64,000 nucleotides of DNA from Rhodosalinus halophilus (GCF_003298775.1 NZ_QNTQ01000008.1:62001-126000), one strand, 5' to 3'; positions 36,609-47,783 are shown, counted from the first letter of the stretch. The notes: generated from the letters alone by a model not told the origin. Numbers and translations: made by a program.

Positions 36609-39602
36609 CTACTTGCGCCCCCGCCCCGAGCCGCCGCGCGACCGGCTGCCGGAGGAGCCGCCCGATCCGCCCGAGCCACCGGACCCCCCACCGGCTCGGC
36701 CTCCCGATTCACCCGATTCACCCGATCCGCCCGAGCTGCCTTCTGACGCGCCGCCGCTGCCGCCCTCGGCGCCGGTTCCGCCGCTTCCCCCGCCGGATTT
36801 CGCCACCGCGTCGGAGATGCGCTGCATGTCCGAGGCCTCGCGGATCAGGCCGCCCTGCCTGGCGAGCCCGCCGCCCTCGATCCCGATGTCGGACAGCAGC
36901 GAGTCGATCAGCGGGGCCTGCACGCGGTAGCGCAGGGCCGAGTTGATGACCTCGTCGGTCGGGCTGCCGTCGCGCCCGCCGGAGCCGCCGGTCACGCCGT
37001 CAAGCTGCATGATCCGGATGTCCTGGATCTTTTCCAGCGGCTTGACGGAGGCCGAGACGATGCCCTCGACATGCTCCAGCAGCTTGCGGCGGAAGAGCGA
37101 GGCGCGCGCCGGATCGGTGAGCACGTTCTCGGCCTCGTTGATGAGGCGCTGCGCCTCGGCCTCGACCGTAGCGCGCAGCTTGTCCGCCTCGGCGATGTGG
37201 CGCGCCTCCTCGGCCGCCTTCTCCGCCAGCGTGACGTCGATCGACTTCTTGCGGTTGGCGGCCTCCGTCTCGCGCACCGTCGTGACCTTTTCCTCGGCCT
37301 CGACCGCGCGGGCGCGCGCGGCGTCGGCCTCGGCCCGCGCGGCGCTCTCCTCCAGCGACTTCTGGTAGAGGGCGATCGCCTTCTCCATCTGCGCCGCCTC
37401 GACGTCGCGCTCGCGCGTCACCTCCAGCTTGCGCCGCACCGTCTCGTGGTCGATCCGGATCTCGTCGAGTCCGCGTTCCGAGGCAACACGGGCGCGCTCG
37501 ATCTCTTCCTGGCTGGCGATCTCGGCCTCGCGCAGGGCCTGCACGCGCGCGATCTCGAGCTGCTCGAGCGCGCGGCGGCGCTCCAGGCGGGCGGCCTCGA
37601 TGGCGCGCTCGCGCTCGACCTCGGCAGCCTCGATCCGCTGCTTCGCGGCGACCTCGGCGGCGCCCACGCTGGCCTCGGCCTCGGCGCGCCTGGCCTTGGT
37701 GTCGGCAAGCTTGACGACGCGTTCCTCATCGGCGGCCTCGACGGCGCGGCGGCGCTCGATCTCGGTGATCTCGCGCGTCTTCTGACTGGCGATCCGCTCC
37801 TGTTCGAGGGCGAGTTCGGTGGCCACGCGCGCCTTTTCGGTCGCCTCGCGGCGGCCGATCTCGGCTTCTTCGAGCTCGCGTTCCTTCTCGATCTCCTGCG
37901 CGCGCGTCTGCTGCTCGGCGGCGATGCGCTCGGCGTCGAGTGCGCGCTTCTGCGCGATGCGGGCCTGCTCCACCGCCTCGTCGGCGGCGACGCGCGCCTC
38001 GTCCACCGAGCGGTCACGCGCGATCTCGCGCGCGCGCGTCTCCTCGTCCGCCTCGATCCTTGTGGTCGCGATCTGCTTCTCGCGCGCGATGCGGGCGGCC
38101 TCGACCGACTCCTGCGCGGCGATCTCGGCGGCCTCGACCGCCTTCTGCCGCTCGATCTCGAGCTCGCGGATGCGCCTGTCCTCGGCGATGCGCGCCTCGC
38201 TGATCTGCGCATCCTGCAGGATGCGCATGCGCTCCACCGCCTCCTTGGCGGCGATCTCGGCCTCGTCGAGGGCCTTCTGGCGGGCGATCTCGCGCTGGCG
38301 AATATCCTCCTCGCCCTTGATGCGGGTCTGCGCGAGCGCGAGGTCCTGGGCCATGCGGCGCTTCTCGTTGGCCTCGTTGGCGGTGATCTCGGCCTCGCGG
38401 ATCGTGCGCTGACGCTCGATCTCCTTGGCCTGCGTCTCGCGCTCCTTCTCGATCCGGGCTTCCTCCAGCGCCCGCTCCTGGTCGAGCCTGGCGCGCTCGG
38501 TGGCCTCGCGGGCCTCGATCTCGGCCTCGTCCAGCGCCTTCTGACGGGCGATCTCCTGTGCGCGGGTTTCCTGTTCGTAGCGGATGCTGGCCTCGCGGAT
38601 CTTGCGCTCCTGCAGGGCGCGGGCGGTCTCGGTGGCCTCGCGCGCGGCGATCTCCTCGGCGTCGAGCTCCTTCTGGCGGGCGATCTCGCGGGCGCGGACC
38701 TCGCGCTCGGAGGCGATGCGCGCCTTCTCGATCGCCTCGCGGGCGCTGATCTGGGCGCTTTCGGCTTCTGTCTCGCGCTCGGCGCGCTCGCGGGCGAGCT
38801 CGGCGCGCTGCTGGGCGCGGCGGGTCTCGACGTCGCGCTCCTGCGCCAGCCGCGCCTCCTCGCTTTCGCGCTCGATGTCGAGCGACAGCTTCTCGGCTTC
38901 GAGGTTGCGGGCGCGGATCTTGATCATCGAGTCCTGCTCGATGTCGTTGCGAAGCTTGCGCCGCTCCTCGATGTCGCGGATCAGGACGGTCAGACCCTCG
39001 GCGTCAAAGCGGTTCGACGGGTTGAAATACTCCAGCGCGGTCTGGTCGATGTTCATGATCGCGACGCTCTCGAGCTCGAGTCCGTTCTTCTCCAAATCCT
39101 CCTGCGCCACCTCGCGGACCCGGGCGACATAGGCGCCGCGGTTCTCGTGCATCTCGCCCATCGTCATCTCGGCGGCGACGGCGCGCATGGCGCTTTCGAA
39201 CTTCCCGGCGAGCAGGCCGTGCAGGTTCTGCGCCTCCAGCGTGCGGCGCCCCAGCGTCGAGGCGGCCATCGAGACCGCGCGCTTGTCGGGGCGGACGCGA
39301 ATGTAGAACTCGGCCTCCACGTCCACGCGCATCCGGTCCTTGGTGATCAGCGCCTCTTCGCGCGCGCGCTCCACCGCGAGGGGCAGGGTGTTCATGTTGA
39401 CCGGCGTGATGTCGTGCACGATCGGCCAGACGAAGGCGCCGCCGTCGATCACCACCTTCTCGCCCAGGAAGCCGGTGCGGACGAAGGCGATCTCCTTCGT
39501 CGAGCGCCGGTAGAGCCACTGCATCACCCAGTAGACGATGGCGATGACGACCACCGCCACGATGAGCCAGAGTATGAGCTGCCCGATGAGCTGGCCGGTC
39601 AT
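36609..39602 (-). CDS. very long flotillin/SPFH protein with tandem coiled-coil repeats
   Basis: 997 residues, roughly twice a typical bacterial flotillin. ATG 39602 follows GAGAGGGAGG. Order: one N-terminal membrane segment (residues 6-30), SPFH domain (about 35-205, with YWVMQWL..EIAFVRTG, DITPVNMNTLPL), charged coiled coil (about 210-850) that includes seven exact-length 44-residue repeats (306-613), then a shorter helical part (SFLRRKLLEHVEGI..., IRIMQLDGV) and a Gly/Ser-rich tail. Flotillins build membrane microdomain scaffolds. Its place among the catabolic genes suggests that the Mo enzyme or the transporter works on a membrane platform (inference). Confidence 0.93.
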   Translation of the reverse strand: MTGQLIGQLILWLIVAVVVIAIVYWVMQWLYRRSTKEIAFVRTGFLGEKVVIDGGAFVWPIVHDITPVNMNTLPLAVERAREEALITKDRMRVDVEAEFYIRVRPDKRAVSMAASTLGRRTLEAQNLHGLLAGKFESAMRAVAAEMTMGEMHENRGAYVARVREVAQEDLEKNGLELESVAIMNIDQTALEYFNPSNRFDAEGLTVLIRDIEERRKLRNDIEQDSMIKIRARNLEAEKLSLDIERESEEARLAQERDVETRRAQQRAELARERAERETEAESAQISAREAIEKARIASEREVRAREIARQKELDAEEIAAREATETARALQERKIREASIRYEQETRAQEIARQKALDEAEIEAREATERARLDQERALEEARIEKERETQAKEIERQRTIREAEITANEANEKRRMAQDLALAQTRIKGEEDIRQREIARQKALDEAEIAAKEAVERMRILQDAQISEARIAEDRRIRELEIERQKAVEAAEIAAQESVEAARIAREKQIATTRIEADEETRAREIARDRSVDEARVAADEAVEQARIAQKRALDAERIAAEQQTRAQEIEKERELEEAEIGRREATEKARVATELALEQERIASQKTREITEIERRRAVEAADEERVVKLADTKARRAEAEASVGAAEVAAKQRIEAAEVERERAIEAARLERRRALEQLEIARVQALREAEIASQEEIERARVASERGLDEIRIDHETVRRKLEVTRERDVEAAQMEKAIALYQKSLEESAARAEADAARARAVEAEEKVTTVRETEAANRKKSIDVTLAEKAAEEARHIAEADKLRATVEAEAQRLINEAENVLTDPARASLFRRKLLEHVEGIVSASVKPLEKIQDIRIMQLDGVTGGSGGRDGSPTDEVINSALRYRVQAPLIDSLLSDIGIEGGGLARQGGLIREASDMQRISDAVAKSGGGSGGTGAEGGSGGASEGSSGGSGESGESGGRAGGGSGGSGGSGGSSGSRSRGGSGRGRK
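37764..38687 (-). repeat. seven tandem 44-residue repeats in the flotillin
   Basis: Consecutive units start at EIARQKELD, EIARQKALD, EIERQRTIR, EIARQKALD, EIERQKAVE, EIARDRSVD and EIEKERELE, each exactly 44 residues apart. An eighth, shorter unit (EIERRRAVE) follows. 44 equals four 11-residue hendecads, the period of right-handed or nearly straight coiled coils. Units have drifted in sequence but not in length. Confidence 0.9.
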
Positions 39603-39628
39603 GGTTCCTCCCTCTCCGCGACGCGCCG

Positions 39629-40456
39629 TCAGCGGCGCTTGATGGCCTTGAAGGCCCTTGTCTGTTCGGTCATCGCCACCTCGGTCGGCAGCCGCTCCAT
39701 CGAGGAGGCGCCGTAGAAGCCGTGGCAGTTCTGCGTGTTCTTCAGGACGTATTCGGCGTCCTCGGGCATCGCGACCGGGCCGCCGTGGACGAGGATGATG
39801 GCGTCGCGCTTCACCTTCAGCGCGGCCTCGGCCCAGGTGTCGACGAGTGCCGGGCAGTCGCCCAGCGCAAGCGCCGTCCCGGCCCCGATCGCGCCGCCGG
39901 TGGTCAGGCCCAGGTGACAGACGATGATGTCGGCGCCCGCCTCGGCCATCGCCGCTGCGCTGTCCTCGTCGAAGACGTATGGCGTGGTCAGCAGGCCCTT
40001 TTCCCCGGCGGTGCGGATCATGTCGACCTCGAGCCCGTAGCCCATGCCCGTCTCTTCGAGGTTGGCGCGAAAGATGCCGTCGATCAGACCGACGGTGGGA
40101 AAGTTCTGCACCCCGGCGAAGCCGATGCGCTTCAGCTCGTCCAGGAAGAGGTCCATCCGGCGGAAGGGATCGGTCGCGCAGACGCCGGCAAGGACGGGGG
40201 TGTGCTTCACCACCGGCAGCACCTCGGCGGCCATCTCGACCACGATGGCGTTGGCGTCGCCGTAGGGCATGAGGCCCGCGAGGCTGCCGCGCCCGGCCAT
40301 GCGGTAGCGGCCGGAGTTGTAGATCACGATCAGGTCGATGCCGCCGGCTTCCTCGCATTTGGCCGACAGGCCGGTGCCCGCGCCGCCGCCCACGATGGGC
40401 TCGCCGCGCGCCACCATGTCGCGGAACCGGGAGAGGAGGGCGTCGCGGTCGGTCAT
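39629..40456 (-). CDS. TIM-barrel 'phosphoenolpyruvate hydrolase family' protein (Tm-1 C-terminal domain type)
   Basis: 275 residues. Barrel strands and loops with [58 protein letters not shown] and [12 protein letters not shown], characteristic of this family. The related domain is the C-terminal part of tomato Tm-1; the partner UPF0261 domain is encoded as part of the next gene upstream (overlap of 4 bp). The reaction is not established in the family despite its name. Confidence 0.9.
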   Translation of the reverse strand: MTDRDALLSRFRDMVARGEPIVGGGAGTGLSAKCEEAGGIDLIVIYNSGRYRMAGRGSLAGLMPYGDANAIVVEMAAEVLPVVKHTPVLAGVCATDPFRRMDLFLDELKRIGFAGVQNFPTVGLIDGIFRANLEETGMGYGLEVDMIRTAGEKGLLTTPYVFDEDSAAAMAEAGADIIVCHLGLTTGGAIGAGTALALGDCPALVDTWAEAALKVKRDAIILVHGGPVAMPEDAEYVLKNTQNCHGFYGASSMERLPTEVAMTEQTRAFKAIKRR

Positions 40457-42646
40457 CGGCGGGCCTGCTTCTTTTTCTGGGGCGCGCCGCCGTGCAGCTC
40501 GCGGAAGGCGGCGACCACGGCGGCGGCGAATTCGGGATCGTTGATGTTATGCGGCAGGCGGATCAGCCGCCGGGTCGAGGACTGCCGCACCGTGTCCTCG
40601 AGCGCGGTGAAGAGCGCATGTCGCGCCTTCGGGTCGTCGAAGGGCTGGCCGGGCGCGTCGAGCGCGGACACCCCGCCCTCGGGCAGGAAGAAGCGCACCG
40701 GCGCTTCCATCTCGTTCAGCCGCCCGCCGATCCAGCGTCCCATCGCGGTGTTCTCTTCCGCCGTGGTGCGCATCAGCGTCACCTGCGGGTTGTGCTCGTA
40801 GAAGAGCCGGTCGCGGTATTTCTCCGGCACCGAGGGCGGCGCGCCGAAGTTCACCATGTCGAGCGCGCCGACCGAGCCGACATAGGGCATCCGCCGCCGG
40901 ATCATCGCGCCGAAGCGGTCCTCGGTGGCGGCGAAGACGCCGCCCATCATCATGTCGCAGACCTCGGTCGTGGTCAGGTCGATGACCCCGGCAACCTTGC
41001 CCGAGTCCACCAGCTTCTCCATCGACTGGCCGCCGATGCCGGTGGCGTGGAAGACGAGGCAGTCGTAATCGTCGTCGAGCGCGGCGGCGACCTGCTGCAC
41101 CGCGCGCGTGGTCACGCCGAACATCGTGAGCCCGATGGCGGGCTTGGCCGCGGCACGGGGCCGGGCGGACCGCCGCGCGGTGACCATGCCCACCATGGCG
41201 TGGGCCGCGTTGGCCAGCACCTCCTCGGTGATCGCGTTCAGCCCCTGCACGTCGGCCACCGAGTGCATCATGGTGATGTCCGAGGGGCCGATGTATTGCG
41301 ACACCTCGCCCGAGGCGACGGTGGAGACGATCAACTTGGGCACGCCCACGGGCAGGGTGCGCATCGCGGGCGCGACCATCGCGGTGCCGCCCGAGCCGCC
41401 CGCGGACAACACGCCGGCCACCCCCTCCTGCCGCTGCATCCAGCGCGCGAAGGCCTCGGTCATGCCGGCGACGGACCGGCCGCGGTCGCCGGTGAAGACG
41501 CCGGACGCGCCGCGCGGGTGGAAGGCCGCGATCTGATGCGCGGGGATCTCGGCGCCCGAATGGTGGCCCGAGGTCGACAGATCGGCCATCCGCACCGGCA
41601 GGCCCGCCGCGCGGATCAGGTCGCGCATGTAGCGCAGTTCCGCCCCCTTGGTGTCGAGCGTGCCGGCGATCACCACCACTTCTGCCCCCGGGGCGGCGAG
41701 CGGGCGGATCTCGGCCTGCGTGCCGCCGGACGCGGCGCTGCCCGTGGTCACGACCCGCGCCGCCCGCTCGATCGAGGCGACCGAGGCGGGCTTCGACCAG
41801 CGGGTCGGCACCTTCGGGTTGGAGAGATAGATCTTCACCGGCTGCGGGCCCGAGGGGCGCTCCGCGTCGCCATCGCCCTCTGCCGCTGCGCGCGCCGGCG
41901 CCTCGGGCGTGTCGTCGTGCGCGTGCCGGCCGACGCCCAGAAGCCGCTGCTGCAGGTCGCGGTCGGCGGCCAGTTCGGCGGCGGGCACCATCCGGTTGAT
42001 CCGCCCGTTGACCATGATCGCCACGCGGTCGGCCACCGCGCAGGCCACGCCGATGTTCTGTTCGATCACCAGAACCTCGATGTCGCCCTCGTCGGCCAGC
42101 CGGAGCAGCATCTCCTCGACCTGGTCGACGATCACGGGGGCGAGGCCCTCGGTCGGCTCGTCCATCACCAGCAGACGCGGATTGGCCAGCAGCGCGCGCG
42201 AGATCGCCAGCATCTGCTGCTCGCCGCCCGAGAGCTGGCCGCCGCCGTTGCGCCGCCGCTCGGCGAGGCGGGGGAAGGTGGAATAGATCCGCTCGACCGT
42301 CCAGGCGCCCTCGCGCCCCGCCATCATCTTGAGGTGCTCGTCCACCGTGAGCGAGCGCCACAGGCGCCGGCCCTGCGGCACGTAGCCGATGCCCATGCGG
42401 GCGATCTCGTCGGGGTTCCGGCCCACCAGCGCCTGCCCGGCGAAGGAGATCGTGCCCGAGGCGACCGGCACCAGCCCCAGGATCGCCTTGCAGAGCGTGG
42501 TCTTGCCCATGCCGTTGCGACCGACCACCGACAGCACGCCGCCGTCGAGCCGCAGGTCCACCCCCTGCAGCGCGTGCGAGGCGCCGTAGTAGACGTTGAG
42601 CCCCCGCACCTCCAGCGCGGGCGCCGCGGCGGCCCTTGCGCCCCGC

Positions 42647-42654
<8 letters not shown>
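40453..42654 (-). CDS. fusion: LivF-type ABC ATPase + Tm-1-like (UPF0261) domain
   Basis: 733 residues. Residues about 12-245 are a LivF-like ATPase with Walker A GRNGMGKT (45-52), signature LSGGEQQ (141-147) and Walker B LLVMDEP. Residues about 325-715 are the Tm-1-like ATP-binding domain ([42 protein letters not shown]). A 60- to 80-residue linker rich in Ala/Glu/Asp/Pro joins them. I know of no characterised protein with this pairing. The start overlaps the LivG gene's stop by 8 bp. It probably supplies the second ATPase for the importer and adds a cytoplasmic processing or sensing module. Confidence 0.92.
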
Positions 42655-43449
<795 letters not shown>

Positions 43450-43453
<4 letters not shown>

Positions 43454-44499
43454 GCGCCGCCCCCTTTGAGCGGGTCGCTCATCCGGGCGCGGCGGGCCTG
43501 CCAGCGTTCCCACAGCCCCAGCACGCCGTCGGGCGAGAAGAAGACCACGGCGAGAAAGCCAAGCCCGATCAGCAGGTTGAACCGTTCGCCCGAGAGGCCG
43601 AAGGCGGTCAGCAGGTCAGGGGAGAAGGTGCTGAGCACCACGTAGATCAGCGCGCCGATGAAGGGGCCGATGGGCCGCCCGATGCCGCCCACCACCGCGA
43701 TCACGAGGATGTCGATCACCGCCGGGATGCCGGCGGTGCCGGGCGCGATCTGCGCGTTCTGCCAGACCAGGAGGATGCCGCCGATGGCGGCGATCACGCT
43801 GGCGAAGGTATAGGCCGCGACGCGGTGGGCCGTGACGTTGAAGCCCAGCGCCGCCATGCGCCGCGGATTGTCGCGCACCCCCTGCAGCGCCAGCCCGAAG
43901 GGCGCGCGCGAGACATAGACCACCGCCGCATAGCAGATCGCCGCGCAGCCCAGCGTCAGGTAGTAGAAGGGCACCGCCTGTCGCCAGTCCACCCCGAAAA
44001 GCTGCGGTGGGACGACAAGGTTGAAGCCGGAATAGCCGTTGAAGATCGTGTAGTTCTGCCGCGTGAAGTAGAAGAAGGCCGAGGCGATCGCGAGGGTGAT
44101 CATGATCGTGTAGATGCCCGCGGTCCGCACCGCGAGCGCGCCCACGATGGTGCCGAAGAGCGCGGCGACGCCGATGGCGATGGGGATGTAGAGCCACCAC
44201 GGCAGCCCCATCGAGATCTCGGCGACGCCGGAGGCGCCGAAGATCGCCACCATGTAGCCCGCCATTGCGGCCACCGACATCTGGATCAGGCTGACCATCC
44301 CGCCGTAGCCCGCCAGAAACATCAGCGAGAGCGCGATTATGCCAAGGATGAAGGTCCAGCCCATCACCTGGAACAGGATGAAGTCGCCCGCCCAGGCCGG
44401 CATCGTCAGCAGGATCAGCCCAAGCGCCCACCACACGGGCGGGATCCGCTCGACCCACATCGGCTGCACGCCGGCGCGGCGGTCCTCCACCACCGCCAT
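43450..44499 (-). CDS. ABC transporter permease, LivM type
   Basis: 349 residues, multi-pass inner-membrane protein with the LivM family signature (AVRTAGIYTIMITLAIASAFF and GFNVTAHRVAAYTFASVIAAIGG, GIGRPIGPFIGALIYVVL). Pairs with the LivH-type permease; starts directly at the LivH stop. Confidence 0.93.
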
Positions 44500-45513
44500 C
44501 TAGCGCGCCTCGCCCAGGAGGCCCTGCGGGCGGAAGGCGAGCACCGCGGCCATGATGAGGAAGGTGAAGACCACCGAGTAGGTGGGCGCGTAGACGAGGC
44601 CCATCTGCTCTGACAGCCCGATGGCCAGCGCGCCGATCGCGGCGCCGGGGATCGAGCCCATGCCGCCCACGATCACCACCACAAGGCTGGCGAGCAGGAA
44701 CCGCGTGTCCTCGCCGGGCGAGAGCGACTGGAAGGTGCCGCCGACGATTCCGGCCATGCCGGCGAGCCCGGCGCCGAAGGCGAAGACCGCCAGGAAGACA
44801 TACTGGATGCGCACGCCCGAGGCCGACAGCATCTCGCGGTCGTCGACGCCCGCGCGCACCAGCATCCCCAGCCGCGTGCGGTTGAGCACCAGCCACATCG
44901 CCACGCCGATGACGATAGCGGCGGCCAGGATCGCCATGCGCACCGCCGGGTAGCGCAGGTAGATCGCCTCGCCGCTGTCGCGCACGTCCGAGATGATGGG
45001 CAGCGTGACGGGCCCGAAGAGCCAGTCGGGCGCGAAGATCGTGTAGGACTGGCCGCCCCAGATCCACAGCATGATGTCGGCCAGCACCACCGATAGGCCG
45101 ATCGTCACCATCGTCTGGCGCAACTCCTCGCCTTCCATCCGGCGGAAGACCTGATGCTGCAGGACGATCCCCAGGAGGCCGACGAGGAGGAAGACGACGG
45201 GAAAGGCCAGCAGCCAGGATCCGGTGCGCTCCGACACCTCGAAGCCCAGGTAGCCGCCCAGCAGGTAGAGCGAGCCATGCGCCAGATTGACGTTGCGCAT
45301 CAGGCCGAAGATCAGCGTGAACCCCGAGGCGACGAGGAAATAGAGCGCGCCAAGCGTTATGCCGCCGAAGAGCGCGTTGAGGAAGATACGCTTGGCGCCG
45401 AGCACGGATTCGAGGCCTTCGGACCACGGCGCGAAGATCAGCCATGCCAGCACGGCCGCGGCGAGCGCGATGAGGAGCGACCAGACCGGGTGGCGCCGCG
45501 CGAAGCCCTGCAT
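44500..45513 (-). CDS. ABC transporter permease, LivH type
   Basis: 337 residues, multi-pass permease with LivH features (GGITLGALYFLVASGFTLIFGLMRNVNLAHGS, GRKVALGMLVRAGVDDREMLSASGV-like segment, GGMGSIPGAAIGALAIGL). First transporter gene after the AraC regulator gene. A 145-bp gap with a GC-rich hairpin (about 45579-45596) separates them. Confidence 0.93.
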   Translation of the reverse strand: MQGFARRHPVWSLLIALAAAVLAWLIFAPWSEGLESVLGAKRIFLNALFGGITLGALYFLVASGFTLIFGLMRNVNLAHGSLYLLGGYLGFEVSERTGSWLLAFPVVFLLVGLLGIVLQHQVFRRMEGEELRQTMVTIGLSVVLADIMLWIWGGQSYTIFAPDWLFGPVTLPIISDVRDSGEAIYLRYPAVRMAILAAAIVIGVAMWLVLNRTRLGMLVRAGVDDREMLSASGVRIQYVFLAVFAFGAGLAGMAGIVGGTFQSLSPGEDTRFLLASLVVVIVGGMGSIPGAAIGALAIGLSEQMGLVYAPTYSVVFTFLIMAAVLAFRPQGLLGEAR

Positions 45514-45658
45514 TCCTCTCCCTTTCCGTCCCCGCGCCGCCGGCCTGGGCGCGACCGGGCGGCGGGGTGGAGCCTATCGCGCGCGCCCTCGCGCGCAGAT
45601 ACCCGAGGGTCTGATCCTTGTGCCGCCGGTCGGGAAACTTCGGCCCGCGCAGAGGGTC

Positions 45659-46489
45659 TCAGGCGACGTGCACGCTGCGCCGGTAGGCCGAGGGCGGGAC
45701 TACCCCGTTGCCGATGAAGAAGCGCGAAAAGCTGGCCTGGCTGGAAAAGCCCAGGTCGAAGCCGATGTCCGACACCGCCTCCCCCGACTGCGCGAGCCGG
45801 TCGATGGCGCGCTCCATCCGCAGGGCGTTGAGATAGAGGTTGGGGGTAAGGCCCACCTGGGTGCGGAAGAGCTTGTAGAAATGCGGGCGCGACAGCCCGA
45901 CCTCGCGTGCGACGGCGTCGAGCTCCACGATTTCGCCCACCCGTTCGCGCAACAGCTTCATCGCCTTGCGCACGCGGAAGTCGCGGCGCGGCGGCTCCGG
46001 CCCGACGAAGGCCGAGCCCCGGTCCGTCCACTGCCAGGACTGGTCGAAGGCCGCCTGGCTGAGCGCGCAGAGCCGGTCTTCGAGCAACAGATCTTCCCGG
46101 TCGGGGTCCAGCATCGCCTGCACGGTGCCCACGACGAGCCGCGCAAGGTGGTCCGTCGCCTCGATGCCCGGACGCCCGAAGCAGAGCGAGGCGGTGGCGC
46201 AGCGCGCCGCCTCGAGAAACCACGCCGGGCGGATGTAGAGCACCAGCGCGAGCGTCGGCGCGGTCATGTGCAGGGGCTTGTAGTAGTGGGCGTGCCACGG
46301 GCTGATCGCCACCGCCTGTCCGGGCGAGAGCGGCCAGGCCCTGTCGCCCACGACCATCTGCGCGGGCGGGCCCTGCACATGGAACACGAGGTGGCCTTCG
46401 CGGTGCCCGTGCGGCACCATCTGGCGATCCATCGAATACAGGCAGACACGCCCGAAGTGCCCGTGAAACACGGCCAGAGAATCACTCAT
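45659..46489 (-). CDS. AraC-family transcriptional regulator
   Basis: 276 residues. An N-terminal cupin-like sensing part (HFGRVCLYSMDRQ, HGHREGHLVFHVQG) and a C-terminal pair of helix-turn-helices (LDAVAREVGLSRPHFYKLFRTQVGL and VSDIGFDLGFSSQASFSRFF). The start has a good GGGAGGAG site. It lies within the cluster on the same strand, between the Fe-ADH and transporter genes, and is the likely local regulator. The upstream 163-bp gap is unusually A/T-rich, so it probably contains its promoter. Confidence 0.93.
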   Translation of the reverse strand: MSDSLAVFHGHFGRVCLYSMDRQMVPHGHREGHLVFHVQGPPAQMVVGDRAWPLSPGQAVAISPWHAHYYKPLHMTAPTLALVLYIRPAWFLEAARCATASLCFGRPGIEATDHLARLVVGTVQAMLDPDREDLLLEDRLCALSQAAFDQSWQWTDRGSAFVGPEPPRRDFRVRKAMKLLRERVGEIVELDAVAREVGLSRPHFYKLFRTQVGLTPNLYLNALRMERAIDRLAQSGEAVSDIGFDLGFSSQASFSRFFIGNGVVPPSAYRRSVHVA

Positions 46490-46652
46490 GTCTCCTCCCA
46501 GGTGCTACAGTTGGTTTTTGTTATCGTTGTGTTTTTTCTGACCGGCGCGCCGGCGGCGCCGAGCCGGGCCTGTCAGGCTTTCTTGACGTGATGCTACCCT
46601 CGGTCTCGGCGGCGGCCAAATCCTTCGTCGCGCGCGTTCATGCGGCAGCCGC

Positions 46653-47702
46653 TCAAAGCGCCTCTGACATGATCCGCTCGTAGTCCCGCGACGTTGCGTG
46701 GCGCGGGTTTGTCCGGTTCGCGGGATCGGCGGCGGCGCGGCGCGCGGCCTCCGCCAGGGCCGGCGCGGCGATCCCCGCCTCGGAAAGGCGCAGCGGCAGG
46801 CCGATCCGCTCGGCCAGATCGGTAAGCACCTCGGCCACGTCGCAGCGGGCCGGCACGTCGAGCATCCGCGCGAGATCGGCGAAGCGATGCGACACCGCCG
46901 GTGCGTTGAAAGCGAGCATGCCGCGCAGCAGCGCCGCGTGGAGCGTGCCGTGCGGGGCCGGCGCGGCCGCCTCGAGCCCGCGCGCGGCCGCCTCGATCCC
47001 GCCGCAGCCCTTCTGCGACGCAAGGCCCGCGTTCAGCGCCGCGGCGAGCAGCTCGCGCCGCGCGGCGAGATTGCGGCCGTCGGTCACTGCCGCCTCGATG
47101 CTGCGCACCGCGCGGCGCAGCCCGTCGAGGGCGATGCCGTCGGCAGGCGGGTTGTAGGTCGTGCCGAGGTAGCTTTCCAGGCAGTGCACCAAGGCGTCCA
47201 TGCCAGCGGCCGCGGTGGAGGCCGGGCCGGCCTCGACCGTCAGCGTGGCGTCGCACAGGATCGCGGCAGGCGTGACCGGCTGGCGCCGGCCCCCGGTCGC
47301 GCCAAGCTCGGCCCCGAGCGGCCCCAGGCCCACGCTGCCTGCGCCGGTCGGCACGGCGATGACCGGCAGCCCGTCCCGCCCGATCAGGCGCGCGATGTCG
47401 AGGGGACGCACGCCACCCACCGCGACGAGCCCGTCGCAGCCCTCTTCGGCGAGGCGCCCTTCGGCGGCGCGCCTGTCGCCCTCGGCGGCCTCGGCGCCCG
47501 CGCCGGTGGTGACGAGCAGGACCGGCTCGGCCGCCAGCGGCAGCGCGTCGCTCACGCGATCGAGCGCCTCGCCCAAGGCCGCTTCAGGATCGGTCAGCAG
47601 AAGCGGACGCCGGATGCGGCGACGCCGCACTTCTTCGGCCAGCGCGTCCTCGAGAACGCGGTCGGCGAAGTGGATTCGGGTCAGGTAGGTGATGAGCGAC
47701 AT
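46653..47702 (-). CDS. iron-containing alcohol dehydrogenase-like / maleylacetate reductase-like protein with altered metal site
   Basis: 349 residues, Fe-ADH fold: nucleotide loop VGGVRPLDIARL (usual GGGSxxDxAK altered), VPTGAGS, GMDALVHCLESY and PHGTLHAALL. Metal ligands Asp169, His173 and His251 are present. In the segment normally HaLaH, the sequence is IEAAARG: the third ligand position is Glu237 and the adjacent catalytic-histidine position Arg241. Activity may rely on Glu as ligand, on another metal, or be lost or changed. It lies between the substrate-binding protein and the AraC gene. A 152-bp gap with a strong hairpin precedes it. Confidence 0.85.
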   Translation of the reverse strand: MSLITYLTRIHFADRVLEDALAEEVRRRRIRRPLLLTDPEAALGEALDRVSDALPLAAEPVLLVTTGAGAEAAEGDRRAAEGRLAEEGCDGLVAVGGVRPLDIARLIGRDGLPVIAVPTGAGSVGLGPLGAELGATGGRRQPVTPAAILCDATLTVEAGPASTAAAGMDALVHCLESYLGTTYNPPADGIALDGLRRAVRSIEAAVTDGRNLAARRELLAAALNAGLASQKGCGGIEAAARGLEAAAPAPHGTLHAALLRGMLAFNAPAVSHRFADLARMLDVPARCDVAEVLTDLAERIGLPLRLSEAGIAAPALAEAARRAAADPANRTNPRHATSRDYERIMSEAL

Positions 47703-47783
47703 CTTCGGGCATCCCCGGTCAGGGGCCTCGGATGCCGGGCCTCCGCCCGACGCGGCCGGTGCGCGAAACGGTGCGTCCGGGGG

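Noticed and set aside
37764-38687. CRISPR-like tandem repeat
   Set aside because: The repeats are protein-level, 132 bp long, without palindromic units or unique spacers, and in frame with the flotillin.
37071-39716. Long plus-strand frame opposite the flotillin gene
   Set aside because: It arises from the periodic GC-rich repeats of the flotillin on the other strand; it has no ribosome site and a Leu/Arg/Gly composition typical of an antisense frame.
36609-40358. Longer start for the flotillin (1249 residues)
   Set aside because: The extra N-terminal part lies out of frame over the TIM-barrel gene and is basic, while ATG 39602 has a good SD and starts directly at the membrane segment.
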